64,000 nucleotides of DNA from Ureibacillus thermophilus (GTDB lineage: Bacteria > Bacillota > Bacilli > Bacillales_A > Planococcaceae): assembly GCF_004331915.1 (NCBI RefSeq), contig NZ_CP036528.1:1487733-1551732 (forward strand), written 5' to 3'. Of this stretch, positions 54,273 through 62,754 are shown piece after piece. Position 1 is the stretch's first letter. Each line of letters opens with the position of its first letter. The notes beneath the pieces are model-generated. The model did no database searches and was not told the origin of the DNA. It saw only the letters and a program-made list of their open reading frames with translations. A program made the translations under genes and the position numbers.

Positions 54273-56270
54273 ATGATGACAACTACAGCGGACTTATTAG
54301 CAATTAATGCAATCCGAACTTTATCCATTGATGCAATTGAAAAAGCAAATTCAGGGCATCCAGGACTTCCAATGGGTGCAGCTCCAATGGCTTACACATT
54401 ATGGACAAAACAAATGCGCCATAATCCAAAAAATCCAAAATGGTTTAACCGCGACCGTTTCATTCTTTCAGCTGGACATGGATCCATGCTGCTATACAGC
54501 TTGCTTCATTTAAGCGGCTACGACTTAGAAATGGAAGAAATCAAAAATTTCCGCCAATGGGGTTCAAAAACGCCAGGGCATCCTGAATATGGCCACACTG
54601 TTGGGGTGGAAGCAACAACTGGCCCTCTTGGACAAGGCATTGCCATGGCAGTTGGAATGGCAATGGCAGAACGTCATTTAGCAAGCATGTATAATAAACC
54701 AGGTTATGAAATTGTCAACCATTATACGTATGCCCTTTGCGGCGATGGAGATTTAATGGAAGGCGTTGCAAGTGAAGCCATTTCATTAGCAGGACACTTG
54801 CAACTTGAAAAATTAATTGTCCTTTACGATTCCAATGATATTTCATTAGATGGCGACCTTTCAAAAGCATTCTCTGAAAACATTCAAAAACGTTTTGAAG
54901 CATGTGGATGGAATTACTTGCGTGTGGAAGACGGAACAGATTTAGAGGCTATTAATGAAGCCATTCAAAAAGCAAAAGAATCAAAGGGTAAACCTACATT
55001 AATTGAAGTAAAAACGATTATCGGCTATGGTTCTCCAAATAAATCAGGCAAATCTGATGTTCACGGGGCGCCCCTTGGAGCGGATGAATTGAAGTTAACA
55101 AAAGAATTTTACGGCTGGAAGCATGAACCATTTGAAATTCCAGATGAAGTATACGAAACATTTAAAGCGGCTATTGAAGCAAATGGTGTGCAAGCAGAAG
55201 CTGAATGGAACGAGATGTTCGAAAAATATCAAAAAGAATATCCGGAACTTGCAAAACAATTCATTCAAGCTATAAATAACGAACTTCCAGAAGATTTTGA
55301 TGCAGAGCTGCCTACTTATGAACCAGGCAAATCGGTTGCAACACGTTCTTCTTCCGGTGACGCAATTAATGCATTAGCGAAGAAAATTCCTTACTTCTTC
55401 GGAGGAAGTGCCGACCTTGCTGGTTCAAACAAAACAACCATTAAAGGCGGCGGTGATTTCTCCGCTGAGACACCTGAAGGACGAAACATTTGGTTCGGCG
55501 TACGCGAATTTGCGATGGGAGCAGCATTAAACGGTATGGCGTTACACGGCGGATTAAGAGTATTTGGAGGTACCTTCTTTGTATTCTCTGACTACGTTCG
55601 CCCAGCTGTTCGTTTGTCCGCATTGATGGGATTGCCAGTAACATATGTATTTACTCACGATTCCATCGCTGTTGGTGAAGATGGCCCAACCCATGAACCA
55701 ATCGAACATTTAGCATCTTTCCGGGCAATGCCAAATATTTCTGTGATTCGTCCAGCTGATGCAAATGAATCAAAGGAAGCATGGAAGCTTGCCATTCAAT
55801 CAAAAGACCAGCCAACTATTTTAGTGTTATCCCGCCAAAACTTGCCTGTGCTTGAAAACACAGCTGAGTTGGCAAAAGAAGGCGTGGCAAAAGGTGCTTA
55901 TGTTGTATCACCTGGCACAAAAGAAACGCCGGATGCGATTTTAATCGCTACAGGTTCTGAAGTTTCCTTGGCTGTGAAAGCCCAAGCAAAATTGCGAGAA
56001 GAAGGAATCGATGTATCTGTTGTATCCATGCCTTCCATCGATCGTTTTGAAAAACAATCTGAAGAATATAAAGAAGCTGTCTTGCCTAAAGCAGTGACAA
56101 AGCGTTTAGCCATCGAAATGGGATCTTCTTTAGGCTGGCACAAGTATGTTGGCGCTGAAGGAGACGTGCTTGCTATTGATACATTCGGTGCAAGTGCGCC
56201 AGGTGAAGTAGTGATGGAGAAATATGGCTTTACTGTTGAAAATATTGTGAATAAAGTGAAATCCTTATAA
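54273..56270 (+). CDS. tkt: Transketolase
   Basis: 665 residues. N-terminal TPP domain with [15 protein letters not shown] and [13 protein letters not shown]; pyrimidine domain with [20 protein letters not shown] and [20 protein letters not shown]. It transfers two-carbon units in the non-oxidative pentose phosphate pathway. Same neighbour (ynzC) as in Bacillus. The next backbone gene, sirA, is displaced by the lia-type operon. Confidence 0.97.
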   Translation: MMTTTADLLAINAIRTLSIDAIEKANSGHPGLPMGAAPMAYTLWTKQMRHNPKNPKWFNRDRFILSAGHGSMLLYSLLHLSGYDLEMEEIKNFRQWGSKTPGHPEYGHTVGVEATTGPLGQGIAMAVGMAMAERHLASMYNKPGYEIVNHYTYALCGDGDLMEGVASEAISLAGHLQLEKLIVLYDSNDISLDGDLSKAFSENIQKRFEACGWNYLRVEDGTDLEAINEAIQKAKESKGKPTLIEVKTIIGYGSPNKSGKSDVHGAPLGADELKLTKEFYGWKHEPFEIPDEVYETFKAAIEANGVQAEAEWNEMFEKYQKEYPELAKQFIQAINNELPEDFDAELPTYEPGKSVATRSSSGDAINALAKKIPYFFGGSADLAGSNKTTIKGGGDFSAETPEGRNIWFGVREFAMGAALNGMALHGGLRVFGGTFFVFSDYVRPAVRLSALMGLPVTYVFTHDSIAVGEDGPTHEPIEHLASFRAMPNISVIRPADANESKEAWKLAIQSKDQPTILVLSRQNLPVLENTAELAKEGVAKGAYVVSPGTKETPDAILIATGSEVSLAVKAQAKLREEGIDVSVVSMPSIDRFEKQSEEYKEAVLPKAVTKRLAIEMGSSLGWHKYVGAEGDVLAIDTFGASAPGEVVMEKYGFTVENIVNKVKSL

Positions 56271-56277
56271 TGATTAA

Positions 56278-56325
56278 AAGAGGCTGTCCAGAAAGTCGAA
56301 CACTTTCTGAACAGCCTTACTTCTT
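56278..56325 (+). terminator. Terminator after tkt
   Basis: AGGCTGTCCAGAAAGT pairs with ACTTTCTGAACAGCCT (one mismatch), loop CGAAC. Confidence 0.8.
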
Positions 56326-56388
56326 ATAGGAATATTCTCTTAAAAACTTTCCCTGCGGTGGTCACATCAAAGGCGCCTCCTCTTCGCC

Positions 56389-56457
56389 ATTTATCTGCGG
56401 CAAAAACTCTAGCTACAGCCGCAATTTATCTGCGGCGAAACTCTAGCTACAGCCGCA
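56389..56457. repeat. Two tandem 34/35-base units
   Basis: Two copies (56389-56423 and 56424-56457) that differ by one base and a one-base indel. Each starts ATTTATCTGCGGC, ends CTACAGCCGCA and so contains an internal inverted repeat TGCGGC...GCCGCA. No coding sense. Confidence 0.75.
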
Positions 56458-56460
56458 AAG

Positions 56461-56492
56461 GGGGCGTCTTGAAATGACTTTTCAGACGCCCC
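56461..56492. repeat. GC-rich hairpin next to the tandem repeats
   Basis: GGGGCGTCT (56461-56469) pairs with AGACGCCCC (56484-56492), plus a few inner A/T pairs. May end liaR transcription from the minus strand, though it is 200 bases past the gene. Confidence 0.6.
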
Positions 56493-56550
56493 GACAAGCC
56501 CCTTTTCAATTTCAACAATTGTACATCGTAATAGATTGGAGGCGCTGTTC

Positions 56551-56586
56551 ATGGGCAAGTATTCATGCAAAAAGTTGGAAGCATAA
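56551..56586 (+). pseudogene. Translation start of a decayed gene (11 codons left)
   Basis: GGAGG at 56538-56542 and ATG at 56551 are ideally spaced. The frame M-G-K-Y-S-C-K-K-L-E-A stops at once. The beginning resembles OrfA of IS3-family elements, so this may be the remnant of an IS or other small gene. Low confidence. Apart from the repeats, nothing else is seen in 56325-56688. Confidence 0.3.
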
Positions 56587-56688
56587 TGAAATCTGCCATT
56601 TTGTGATGGACACAGAAGGGCAGATGATTATATAGGAAGCATTCAAGCAATCGCAATGATAAAAGTTCTCTCTTCTCAACGCAATCCA

Positions 56689-57327
56689 TCACTTCACAAG
56701 CCCGTTTTGAAAGGCATAAACAACGGCTTGAGTGCGGTCTTGCACTTCCAATTTGGAAAGGATGTTGCTGACATGGGTTTTCACCGTTTTCAATGCAATA
56801 AAGAGTTCATCGGCAATTTCTTGATTGGATTTTCCTTTTGCAATAAGAAGCAGCACTTCCATTTCCCGCTCAGTCAATTGTTCATGAAGAGGGGGGGCTC
56901 CCGTATTGCGCATCCGATGAATCATTTTCGATGTGACTTCAGGCTCCAATACCGACTCGCCTTGAACCGTTTTTCGAATCGCATCGGCAATTTGTTTGGC
57001 ATTGGACGTTTTTAAAATATAGCTGATGGCTCCCGCTTTCAATGCAGGATAAACTTTATCATCATCAAGGAAACTTGTCACCATCATAATTTTGGCTTCT
57101 GGCCAGCTTTTTAAAATTTCCCTTGTTGCTTCAGCCCCGTTCATGACCGGCATAACATTATCCATTAAAATAATATCAATATTTGGCTTTAACTGAATCA
57201 CTTTTTCGACTGCTTCTTTTCCATTTGCAGCTTCTCCCACTACGGTCATATCCGGTTGAGCAGAGAGGTAAGTGGAGACGCCAATGCGAACCATTTCGTG
57301 ATCATCGGCAATGAACACTTTAATCAT
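56689..57327 (-). CDS. liaR: LiaR/VraR-type response regulator
   Basis: 212 residues, NarL/LuxR family. The receiver has acidic D8-D9 and phospho-acceptor D56 (I-L-M-D-N-V-M-P). C-terminal [25 protein letters not shown] and [12 protein letters not shown]. The ATG at 57327 follows GGGAGGTG by six bases. It overlaps the kinase gene by eight bases. Regulates the operon of which it is the last gene; known partners respond to bacitracin, vancomycin and other lipid-II damage. Confidence 0.9.
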   Translation of the reverse strand: MIKVFIADDHEMVRIGVSTYLSAQPDMTVVGEAANGKEAVEKVIQLKPNIDIILMDNVMPVMNGAEATREILKSWPEAKIMMVTSFLDDDKVYPALKAGAISYILKTSNAKQIADAIRKTVQGESVLEPEVTSKMIHRMRNTGAPPLHEQLTEREMEVLLLIAKGKSNQEIADELFIALKTVKTHVSNILSKLEVQDRTQAVVYAFQNGLVK

Positions 57328-58384
57328 TAGACGCACCTCCCGTTTCCTGTACTTCTTCCTCTGAAGATTTTTCTTCCTCCTTCAAAGGCACTTTTACTTC
57401 AACAATCGTTCCTTCGCCTGGAACGGAGACGATTTTATAGTTCGCTCCGATTTCCACAGCCCGTTCAGCAATATTTTTTAAACCGTATGAAGTGGAGTTT
57501 TTCTCTTCATTCATATCAAATCCGCGGCCGTTGTCTTGAATTCTTAAAATCGCCAAATGGTGTCTTTTAACGAGCAACATTTCCACTTCCGTTGCCTTTG
57601 CATGGCGCAGAGTATTTGATAATGCTTCTTGGGCAATGCGGAATAAATGGTCTTCCTGTGCTCTGGAAAGTTGAATTTCTTCAATTTGAAATTCAATTTC
57701 AAAATTGACCTTCTGTTTTAATTCAAATATTAAATCTTTCAACCCTTGGGCGAGGGTATTATTGTTTAAGGCAATTGGACGAAGATGCAATAGCAAAGCC
57801 CGCATTTCCAATTGAGCTTGCTGCACCAATTTCTCAATTTGCTGCAATATTTGTTTGGCGTTTTCTGGCGGTGTATCCATTTCGGTGATGGAAGAAAGGA
57901 GCATCGATGCGGCAAATAGCTGTTGAGAAACGGAGTCGTGAAGCTCTCTTGCAAGTCTTTGTCTTTCTGCAATAATTCGCTCTTGTATAATTTTGTCGTT
58001 GGCTTCCGCTTTTTCATTGGATAGCCGCTGCAAACTTTTTCGCTGTGTGTCGATTAATTCATTGGCTTCTTTTAATGCTTTTCGAAGAGGGAAGGATACA
58101 TTGCTTTTTACTGTAAGCTCCGGCTCTGCCAATTGTTTCACATATTTGAATGTAATGAATTCCTTCGATTTTTCCGAAATCATCCACCATAAACTTATAA
58201 CAAAACTGATGAGGAACACACTGCAAAGAATGATGGCACCAAGCGGCATGTCATTATATGTGTTTTCCCATAAAGGGCTCCACTCTGCAGCATTTGGAAC
58301 ATCATATAATAAATAGAAAACCCCGAAAAACATGCTTATTAATATGATAGAGATCGCAAGGGTGCGGAATAAAAGTGATATCAT
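57320..58384 (-). CDS. liaS: LiaS/VraS-type sensor histidine kinase
   Basis: 354 residues, two N-terminal membrane helices (about 7-27 and 49-68) with a short extracellular loop, then HisKA_3 with the phosphorylated H149 ([11 protein letters not shown]) and an ATPase domain ([16 protein letters not shown]). Intramembrane-sensing kinase of the LiaFSR type. The ATG at 58384 follows GGAGGTGA. Overlaps liaF by four bases. Confidence 0.9.
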   Translation of the reverse strand: MISLLFRTLAISIILISMFFGVFYLLYDVPNAAEWSPLWENTYNDMPLGAIILCSVFLISFVISLWWMISEKSKEFITFKYVKQLAEPELTVKSNVSFPLRKALKEANELIDTQRKSLQRLSNEKAEANDKIIQERIIAERQRLARELHDSVSQQLFAASMLLSSITEMDTPPENAKQILQQIEKLVQQAQLEMRALLLHLRPIALNNNTLAQGLKDLIFELKQKVNFEIEFQIEEIQLSRAQEDHLFRIAQEALSNTLRHAKATEVEMLLVKRHHLAILRIQDNGRGFDMNEEKNSTSYGLKNIAERAVEIGANYKIVSVPGEGTIVEVKVPLKEEEKSSEEEVQETGGASND

Positions 58385-59067
58385 TTTCGAATCACCTCCA
58401 CATCCCCGAGCCATGTGGCGACATGAATGACCAATTTTCTTTTAGAGTTTACAGGATTGCCGTCTTCAAAAGTTATTCGCTCATTCCATAACCGCTTTGG
58501 TGGATAATCCAATAATTTGGCTTCTCCAATCAGAGTGGAATATTGAAGTTTGAATGGGATTTCATAAGGCAAGATGATGGTGACTTTCCCAATTCCTTGG
58601 CGAATGGTGATGACCGAAGTGCCGGAGGGTAAAATCGTTTCTGTTGCATCAATAGTGTAATCCCCAAGAAAATTTTGAATTAGAATATCTTGCCATTTAT
58701 AATGTTCCATCGGCGGCATAGAAGAGGGAAGCAGCAAATCGTTTTTTTGAATCATTCCCTGTTCAAAGTGTTCCCCTTGAATGGCCGTTTCTTTATGTTG
58801 ATTCGTTGCATTTTTATACAAAATATAAATCAATATACAGACGATGAATAAACGTAAACTCCAAATCGTTAATAGGGCGATGAAGAAAAATAAAGCGCCG
58901 ATCCAAAAATAGATTTTTTTCCCTTTAGAGAAACTTCGGTAAAGGAAGAATGCCCCAAGTATTAAAAAGAAGGCACCACCATTATTAAAGAAGGTTAACT
59001 CAACAAAGAAAATCAGCAGCATGATGAGAATCCCCGTTGTTAACTGTTTCGTCGTAAAATTGTTCAA
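58381..59067 (-). CDS. liaF: LiaF-type negative regulator
   Basis: 228 residues, three to four membrane helices in the first 90 residues, then a cytoplasmic or surface beta domain (DUF2154-like: IRQGIGKVTIILPYEIPF, VATWLGDVEVI), the LiaF layout. In Bacillus LiaF keeps LiaS off until the envelope is stressed. The start is TTG at 59067, six bases after AAGGAGGG. Confidence 0.87.
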   Translation of the reverse strand: MNNFTTKQLTTGILIMLLIFFVELTFFNNGGAFFLILGAFFLYRSFSKGKKIYFWIGALFFFIALLTIWSLRLFIVCILIYILYKNATNQHKETAIQGEHFEQGMIQKNDLLLPSSMPPMEHYKWQDILIQNFLGDYTIDATETILPSGTSVITIRQGIGKVTIILPYEIPFKLQYSTLIGEAKLLDYPPKRLWNERITFEDGNPVNSKRKLVIHVATWLGDVEVIRK

Positions 59068-59141
59068 AGTGGTCCCTCCTTTTTAGACAAGTTCATAATA
59101 ATAAAGAAGGGAATGCCCCCTTCTGCTTATGTTTCATTATA

Positions 59142-59777
59142 TCATGGTTCGATTGTTTCCTTCGAGGACGTATTTAATTGTTTTTGTTCAAGCAGCGCTA
59201 AACGCGTTTCCAATTGGGTATGTTCATAATTTTTTTCTATTTTGTTTGATAAATGATCGATGTAGGTTGATAGATTTTGAAAATCCATATCGTTTGAATC
59301 AAATACGCGGTTCATTTTCACATTTGCCCGAACGACATTTTCTTTCCCCATTAATTGCAATTGTCGAACTTTCATATCTTCAATTTTATGTTTCATCATT
59401 TCAAATTTTTGTTCTAATTGAATGATTTCATTGGCTGCCTGTTCTAAGCTTTCAGACAATATGTTTTGGCGGCTCTTGTAAACCTCCACTTCTTGGGCTG
59501 CAAAGAGAATTAAGTCTTCTTCTCCGCTTGCTTTTGCCAACTCCAGCTGTTTTGTTCTTTTCTCCAGCATTTCTCCTGTGGCTTTTAATTTTTGTTCCAA
59601 TTCTTCTTTTAATTTTCTTTGCCTTTCTAAAAGTTTCCCTGTTTGTTCCGTCATTTTTTCAGCTTCACGGATGTATTGATTCAACATAGCAATCGGGTTT
59701 TTTTCTTCCTTTTTATCAAAGAGGGCGTGCAAATCTGCTTCAAGCGTATAGCGGAATCGTTTCAATAAATCCATCAT
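59142..59777 (-). CDS. liaH: PspA/IM30-family protein, LiaH-like
   Basis: 211 residues, nearly all coiled coil (about 25-185), with the PspA N-terminal amphipathic start (LLKRFRYTLEADLHALFDKKEE) and PIAMLNQYIREAE. PspA-family proteins form large rings or rods on the damaged membrane. As it is encoded between a LiaI-like protein and LiaF it should be the LiaH of this operon. Confidence 0.88.
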   Translation of the reverse strand: MMDLLKRFRYTLEADLHALFDKKEEKNPIAMLNQYIREAEKMTEQTGKLLERQRKLKEELEQKLKATGEMLEKRTKQLELAKASGEEDLILFAAQEVEVYKSRQNILSESLEQAANEIIQLEQKFEMMKHKIEDMKVRQLQLMGKENVVRANVKMNRVFDSNDMDFQNLSTYIDHLSNKIEKNYEHTQLETRLALLEQKQLNTSSKETIEP

Positions 59778-60143
59778 TTAAAATCTCTCCTTATTTTGAA
59801 TTTTGGACCATTCATTTTCAAAATTTGTAAATGGATCATCTTCTTCCTTTGTTGAAAAAGAAACATCTTCATCCTTCCATTTTTTGTAGATGACATATAA
59901 GAGGATGATTGCAGCAAGTCCAACGAGTGCTGGGATATTGGACGCTGCCATCATAATGCCAAGCATGCCAACGAAAATCCATAGCACTTTGCTTACAATG
60001 GAATTGCTTTTTACATAATAGTGCATTCCGAGGAAGATGAATAAAAGTGCAAAGGCAAGCCCCATTAATGGCCCTAAAGTTGCAAGGACGATGCCAACTA
60101 AAAGGATGGCAAGTAGCAGTAAAAGTAATTTTTTCATTTTCAT
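59778..60143 (-). CDS. liaI: LiaI-like small membrane protein
   Basis: 121 residues with three to four membrane helices (about 4-24, 26-42, 50-68 and 70-84) and a charged cytoplasmic tail (KKWKDEDVSFSTKEED). Size, topology and place directly before the PspA gene fit LiaI, the membrane anchor of LiaH, though sequence similarity cannot be judged. It is followed without a gap by the PspA gene, so they are co-translated. First gene of the operon. Confidence 0.75.
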   Translation of the reverse strand: MKMKKLLLLLLAILLVGIVLATLGPLMGLAFALLFIFLGMHYYVKSNSIVSKVLWIFVGMLGIMMAASNIPALVGLAAIILLYVIYKKWKDEDVSFSTKEEDDPFTNFENEWSKIQNKERF

Positions 60144-60169
60144 TCTCCTTTCGTCTTTGTACGCTCATC

Positions 60170-60231
60170 TTACAATCCAATAGAATTTTTCAAAACGACC
60201 TGGAATTGTATTTTCTACTAAGTCTTGAGAC
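60170..60231 (-). promoter_or_regulatory. Candidate lia promoter with LiaR-like site
   Basis: The inverted repeat GTCTTGAGAC (60222-60231) lies about 35 bases upstream (minus sense) of a TTTTGA/TAAGAT pair with 17-base spacing. Position and symmetry resemble LiaR/VraR sites. Promoter hexamers are weak. Confidence 0.45.
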
Positions 60232-60318
60232 CGAGAGAGGTTTCAATCTATTGGCTAAGGGAAAAAATTAGTAGATAAACCGCTTGGAAATGTTGAAACG
60301 AAAGTATTTTCATCGGAT

Positions 60319-60360
60319 TTTGACAAAAAAAATTCTATCTCAAGGACAAGTTTTGACAAA
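60319..60360 (+). promoter_or_regulatory. Two Spo0A boxes upstream of sirA
   Basis: TTTGACAAA occurs at 60319-60327 and 60352-60360. On the other strand each reads TTTGTCAAA, an exact match to the 0A-box TTTGTCrAA. The copies are 33 bases apart, three helical turns. The second covers the -35. Confidence 0.75.
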
Positions 60361-60382
60361 AAATTCGAAATCTTTCTATTAT
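60353..60382 (+). promoter_or_regulatory. sirA promoter
   Basis: TTGACA (60353-60358) and TATTAT (60377-60382) with 18-base spacing. A TATAAT three bases later (60380-60385) would need a 21-base spacer, the kind of long spacing known at Spo0A-activated sigma-A promoters. Confidence 0.6.
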
Positions 60383-60409
60383 AATGAAGACAGAAGGGAG
60401 GACAAGTAC

Positions 60410-60838
60410 ATGCGAGTATATTCAATATTTAATATAAAAAAACAATATCAGTCATTTGTTTTTGGAAGGGAAAGAATGCTGCTAGAGATGGTGGCAAAAA
60501 TAGATGACCAAAAAGAGTCCTCTGCCAAAAAACAATTAAGTTATATATGTGAACCAATGGAAGGGAAAGTTGAGGGGAAAATATACGAACATCTACAAAA
60601 ATGTTTTCCTGATATGCACTGGATCGGTGATTATTTAGGATTTGAACATAAATTAAAAGGGCGTATTAAAATCAAAGTATATGAGTATTATATTGAAGCG
60701 ATTTGTGAAGGCTCTCGCATGTTGGATTTAGATTTGTTCCAATGCTTGAGCCAAATGAATGATTCATTTCTTGCGTTTAATAAAGAAGAATACGAATGTG
60801 GTTGGTTAAAGCCGGTGAAATATGCGTCGTATCGTTGA
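60410..60838 (+). CDS. sirA: Sporulation inhibitor of replication SirA
   Basis: 142 residues. F-G-R-E-R-M-L-L-E near the start and the C-terminal E-C-G-W-L-K-P-V-K align with the ends of Bacillus SirA. SirA binds DnaA domain I and blocks new rounds of replication when sporulation starts. The ATG at 60410 follows AGAAGGGAGGA. The gene stands after tkt in the backbone, as in Bacillus, with the lia operon inserted between. Regulated by Spo0A, as the boxes upstream suggest. Confidence 0.85.
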   Translation: MRVYSIFNIKKQYQSFVFGRERMLLEMVAKIDDQKESSAKKQLSYICEPMEGKVEGKIYEHLQKCFPDMHWIGDYLGFEHKLKGRIKIKVYEYYIEAICEGSRMLDLDLFQCLSQMNDSFLAFNKEEYECGWLKPVKYASYR

Positions 60839-60844
60839 AAACTG

Positions 60845-60882
60845 AAAACCCTGTTGTCGCTTAAGGACAACAGGGTTTTTGG
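60845..60882. terminator. Terminator between sirA and phaP
   Basis: AAAACCCTGTTGTC pairs perfectly with GACAACAGGGTTTT, loop GCTTAAG plus G, T5 on plus. Confidence 0.85.
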
Positions 60883-60947
60883 GGATATATGGGGATCATA
60901 TATATAAGGGGATATGTTAACTAAGATTAGGGTTTCGCAAAACGGAA

Positions 60948-61442
60948 TCAATCAGCCACCGCTAACAGTTTTTTATGAGTTTCTTTTAGTTGGCTAGCGA
61001 TTTCTTCAATCTTGCTGATTGTTTCTATGCGTTCTTGTTTTTGTTGTTCAATGGCTTGTTGAAGGGTGATCTCGATTTGTTTTTGAGCATTGGCAAATAA
61101 ATCAAGCAGCGCATTGTTTGGTTTCCAAGCCAGGTTTTGTGCTTTTTCTGTAATTTCTTGAACGCTTTCAAGCCATTTGGATATTTCAATGAATTGGCCT
61201 TCTTTGCCCAAATTTTGTAAGCTGTTTTCAAGTCTTTCTTGCCATTCTTTTGAAGCTTTTTTTGCTTCTTCTTCAATTGCATTGAGTGCACTTACGGAAG
61301 ACTCAATGAATTCTTTTTGGACATTAAATGCTTGAAGTGCTCTTTTTTCGAAATCTTCTTGTACTTTTTCGATGGTTTTTAAGCTATTAATCCAGCTATC
61401 CCATACTAAATCTACACCTTTTGCAATTTGCTCTTTTGCCAT
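60948..61442 (-). CDS. phaP: PHA granule-associated phasin PhaP
   Basis: 164 residues, wholly helical and amphipathic, matching the Bacillus megaterium-type PhaP phasin (KGVDLVWDSWINSLKTIEK, AFNVQKEF). Phasins coat polyhydroxyalkanoate granules and set their number and size. AAAGGAGG precedes the ATG. It lies opposite phaRBC in the usual phaPQ-RBC arrangement. Confidence 0.87.
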   Translation of the reverse strand: MAKEQIAKGVDLVWDSWINSLKTIEKVQEDFEKRALQAFNVQKEFIESSVSALNAIEEEAKKASKEWQERLENSLQNLGKEGQFIEISKWLESVQEITEKAQNLAWKPNNALLDLFANAQKQIEITLQQAIEQQKQERIETISKIEEIASQLKETHKKLLAVAD

Positions 61443-61490
61443 TGGTTGATTTCCTCCTTTAATTGAACAAAAAATTTAAATTTATAATGA

Positions 61491-61508
61491 ATGCATTGGG
61501 CAATGCAT
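61491..61508. repeat. Palindrome upstream of phaP
   Basis: ATGCATTG-GG-CAATGCAT: 8-base arms, 48 bases upstream of the phaP start, between phaQ and phaP. Candidate binding site or weak structure. Confidence 0.5.
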
Positions 61509-61526
61509 ACATCCAAAATGAGGAAG

Positions 61527-62045
61527 TTATTCTTTTGACTTTGATTGTTTTGTTTTGCGAGTGGATTTAGACTTTGATGTGGCTGCTTGAGATTTTGCTT
61601 TAGATGAGGCTGAGTTTGTTCGTGTAGATGCTGATTTAGGAGCTGCTTCGTCTTTTTGCTTCGAATTGGTCGTATTTGCTGAAAAGAATGGATTATATAA
61701 ATTGAAAAATTGATTTAACAGTTTTTGATATTCACTTAATGAATGGGCCCACATATCCAAATATTTTTCTCCAGCTTCTGTGATGGAGTAAATGCGTTTT
61801 GCAGGGCCACCAGAACTTGTATCCCAAACAGAAGTCACTAAATTTTCTTTTTCCAATTGTCTGAGAAGGCGATAAAAATTTCCGTGATCTAAAGATTCAA
61901 TACCGAATTTCGTCAGTTTTTCCATTAGTTCATATCCATGAGTATGAAATTCCCTTAGATGCAGCAGCATGAGGGGAATTAAAAAATTTTTCGGAGCACC
62001 GATGCTTGGACTTGTCGGCTTCTTTTTTTCCTCTTTTGATACCAA
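61527..62045 (-). CDS. phaQ: PadR-family regulator PhaQ
   Basis: 172 residues. PadR winged helix about 18-110 (NFLIPLMLLHLREFHTHGYELMEKL, HGNFYRLLRQLEKENLV), then a low-complexity Ser/Lys/Thr tail. PhaQ in Bacillus represses the phaPQ unit and is released by PHA. The start is TTG at 62045 with GGCGGTG upstream. The tail is longer than usual for PadR proteins. Confidence 0.87.
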   Translation of the reverse strand: MVSKEEKKKPTSPSIGAPKNFLIPLMLLHLREFHTHGYELMEKLTKFGIESLDHGNFYRLLRQLEKENLVTSVWDTSSGGPAKRIYSITEAGEKYLDMWAHSLSEYQKLLNQFFNLYNPFFSANTTNSKQKDEAAPKSASTRTNSASSKAKSQAATSKSKSTRKTKQSKSKE

Positions 62046-62074
62046 TATGTTTACACCGCCTTTTGCTATTACTT

Positions 62075-62095
62075 ATATATGTAATTTACATATAT
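62075..62095. promoter_or_regulatory. Probable PhaQ operator
   Basis: ATATATGTAA-T-TTACATATAT: a perfect 10-base inverted repeat with a single central base, resembling PadR-type sites (ATGT...ACAT). It covers the phaQ -10. Confidence 0.7.
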
Positions 62096-62111
62096 GTGTA
62101 GAACTTGTCAA
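62083..62111 (-). promoter_or_regulatory. phaQ(P) promoter
   Basis: On the minus strand TTGACA (complement of 62106-62111), 17-base spacer, TAAATT (complement of 62083-62088). The -10 is inside the palindrome. Confidence 0.7.
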
Positions 62112-62256
62112 TTGTTTTGTTAGAATTTTTTTAAAATTTTATCCAAAAATTTCATTAATTTGAAAACTGCTCATAATGAATAAAAAATTGGCATAAATAA
62201 TATATTGAAATATGCTGCTTTTTAGATTGAAAGATTAGTAGAGGAGATGATTCTCA

Positions 62257-62709
62257 TTGGTCCAATCATCCTTTGACGTTTTTACCCTTTGGAAAGAAAT
62301 TTATAACAAAACTGAAAACATTTGGAACAATACACTGCAAGAAACCCTTGAGAAAAAAATTTTTGCTGAAAGTTTAGGACAAATTCAAAGCCAATATGTG
62401 CAATATCAAGAATTGGTCAACAAATTGACAGAGAGCTACTTAAAGCAAGCGAATCTTCCTACCCGCGATGAAATTGCCAATGTCGCCTCTTTAATCATCA
62501 ATGTAGACTCTAAAATTGATCAGCTGGAAGACGAGTTTGATGCCCAGCGCGATCGGATTATAAAGGAAATTGAAAACTTAAGAAAATCTGTTTCTTCTTT
62601 AGAAAAGAAATTGGACAAAGTGATTGAATTACTAAACCAAACATTGGAAGCGGCTGAAGAATCAAAGACTTCCATAGCGGCTGCAGGGAATAAAACAGTT
62701 TCAAAATAA
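62257..62709 (+). CDS. phaR: PhaR subunit of class IV PHA synthase
   Basis: 150 residues, coiled-coil rich (about 85-135) with the PhaR N-terminus (FDVFTLWKEIYNKTE). It is the non-catalytic subunit needed by PhaC in Bacillus-type (class IV) synthases. The start is TTG at 62257 after GAGGAGATG. First gene of phaRBC. Confidence 0.88.
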   Translation: MVQSSFDVFTLWKEIYNKTENIWNNTLQETLEKKIFAESLGQIQSQYVQYQELVNKLTESYLKQANLPTRDEIANVASLIINVDSKIDQLEDEFDAQRDRIIKEIENLRKSVSSLEKKLDKVIELLNQTLEAAEESKTSIAAAGNKTVSK

Positions 62710-62754
62710 TGTTTATAAAAATACTAAAATAATTGAAGAAAGGAAGACTGTTTT

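Noticed and set aside
56389-56457. Possible CRISPR-like repeats
   Set aside because: Only two units in direct contact, no spacers, no leader and no cas genes nearby.
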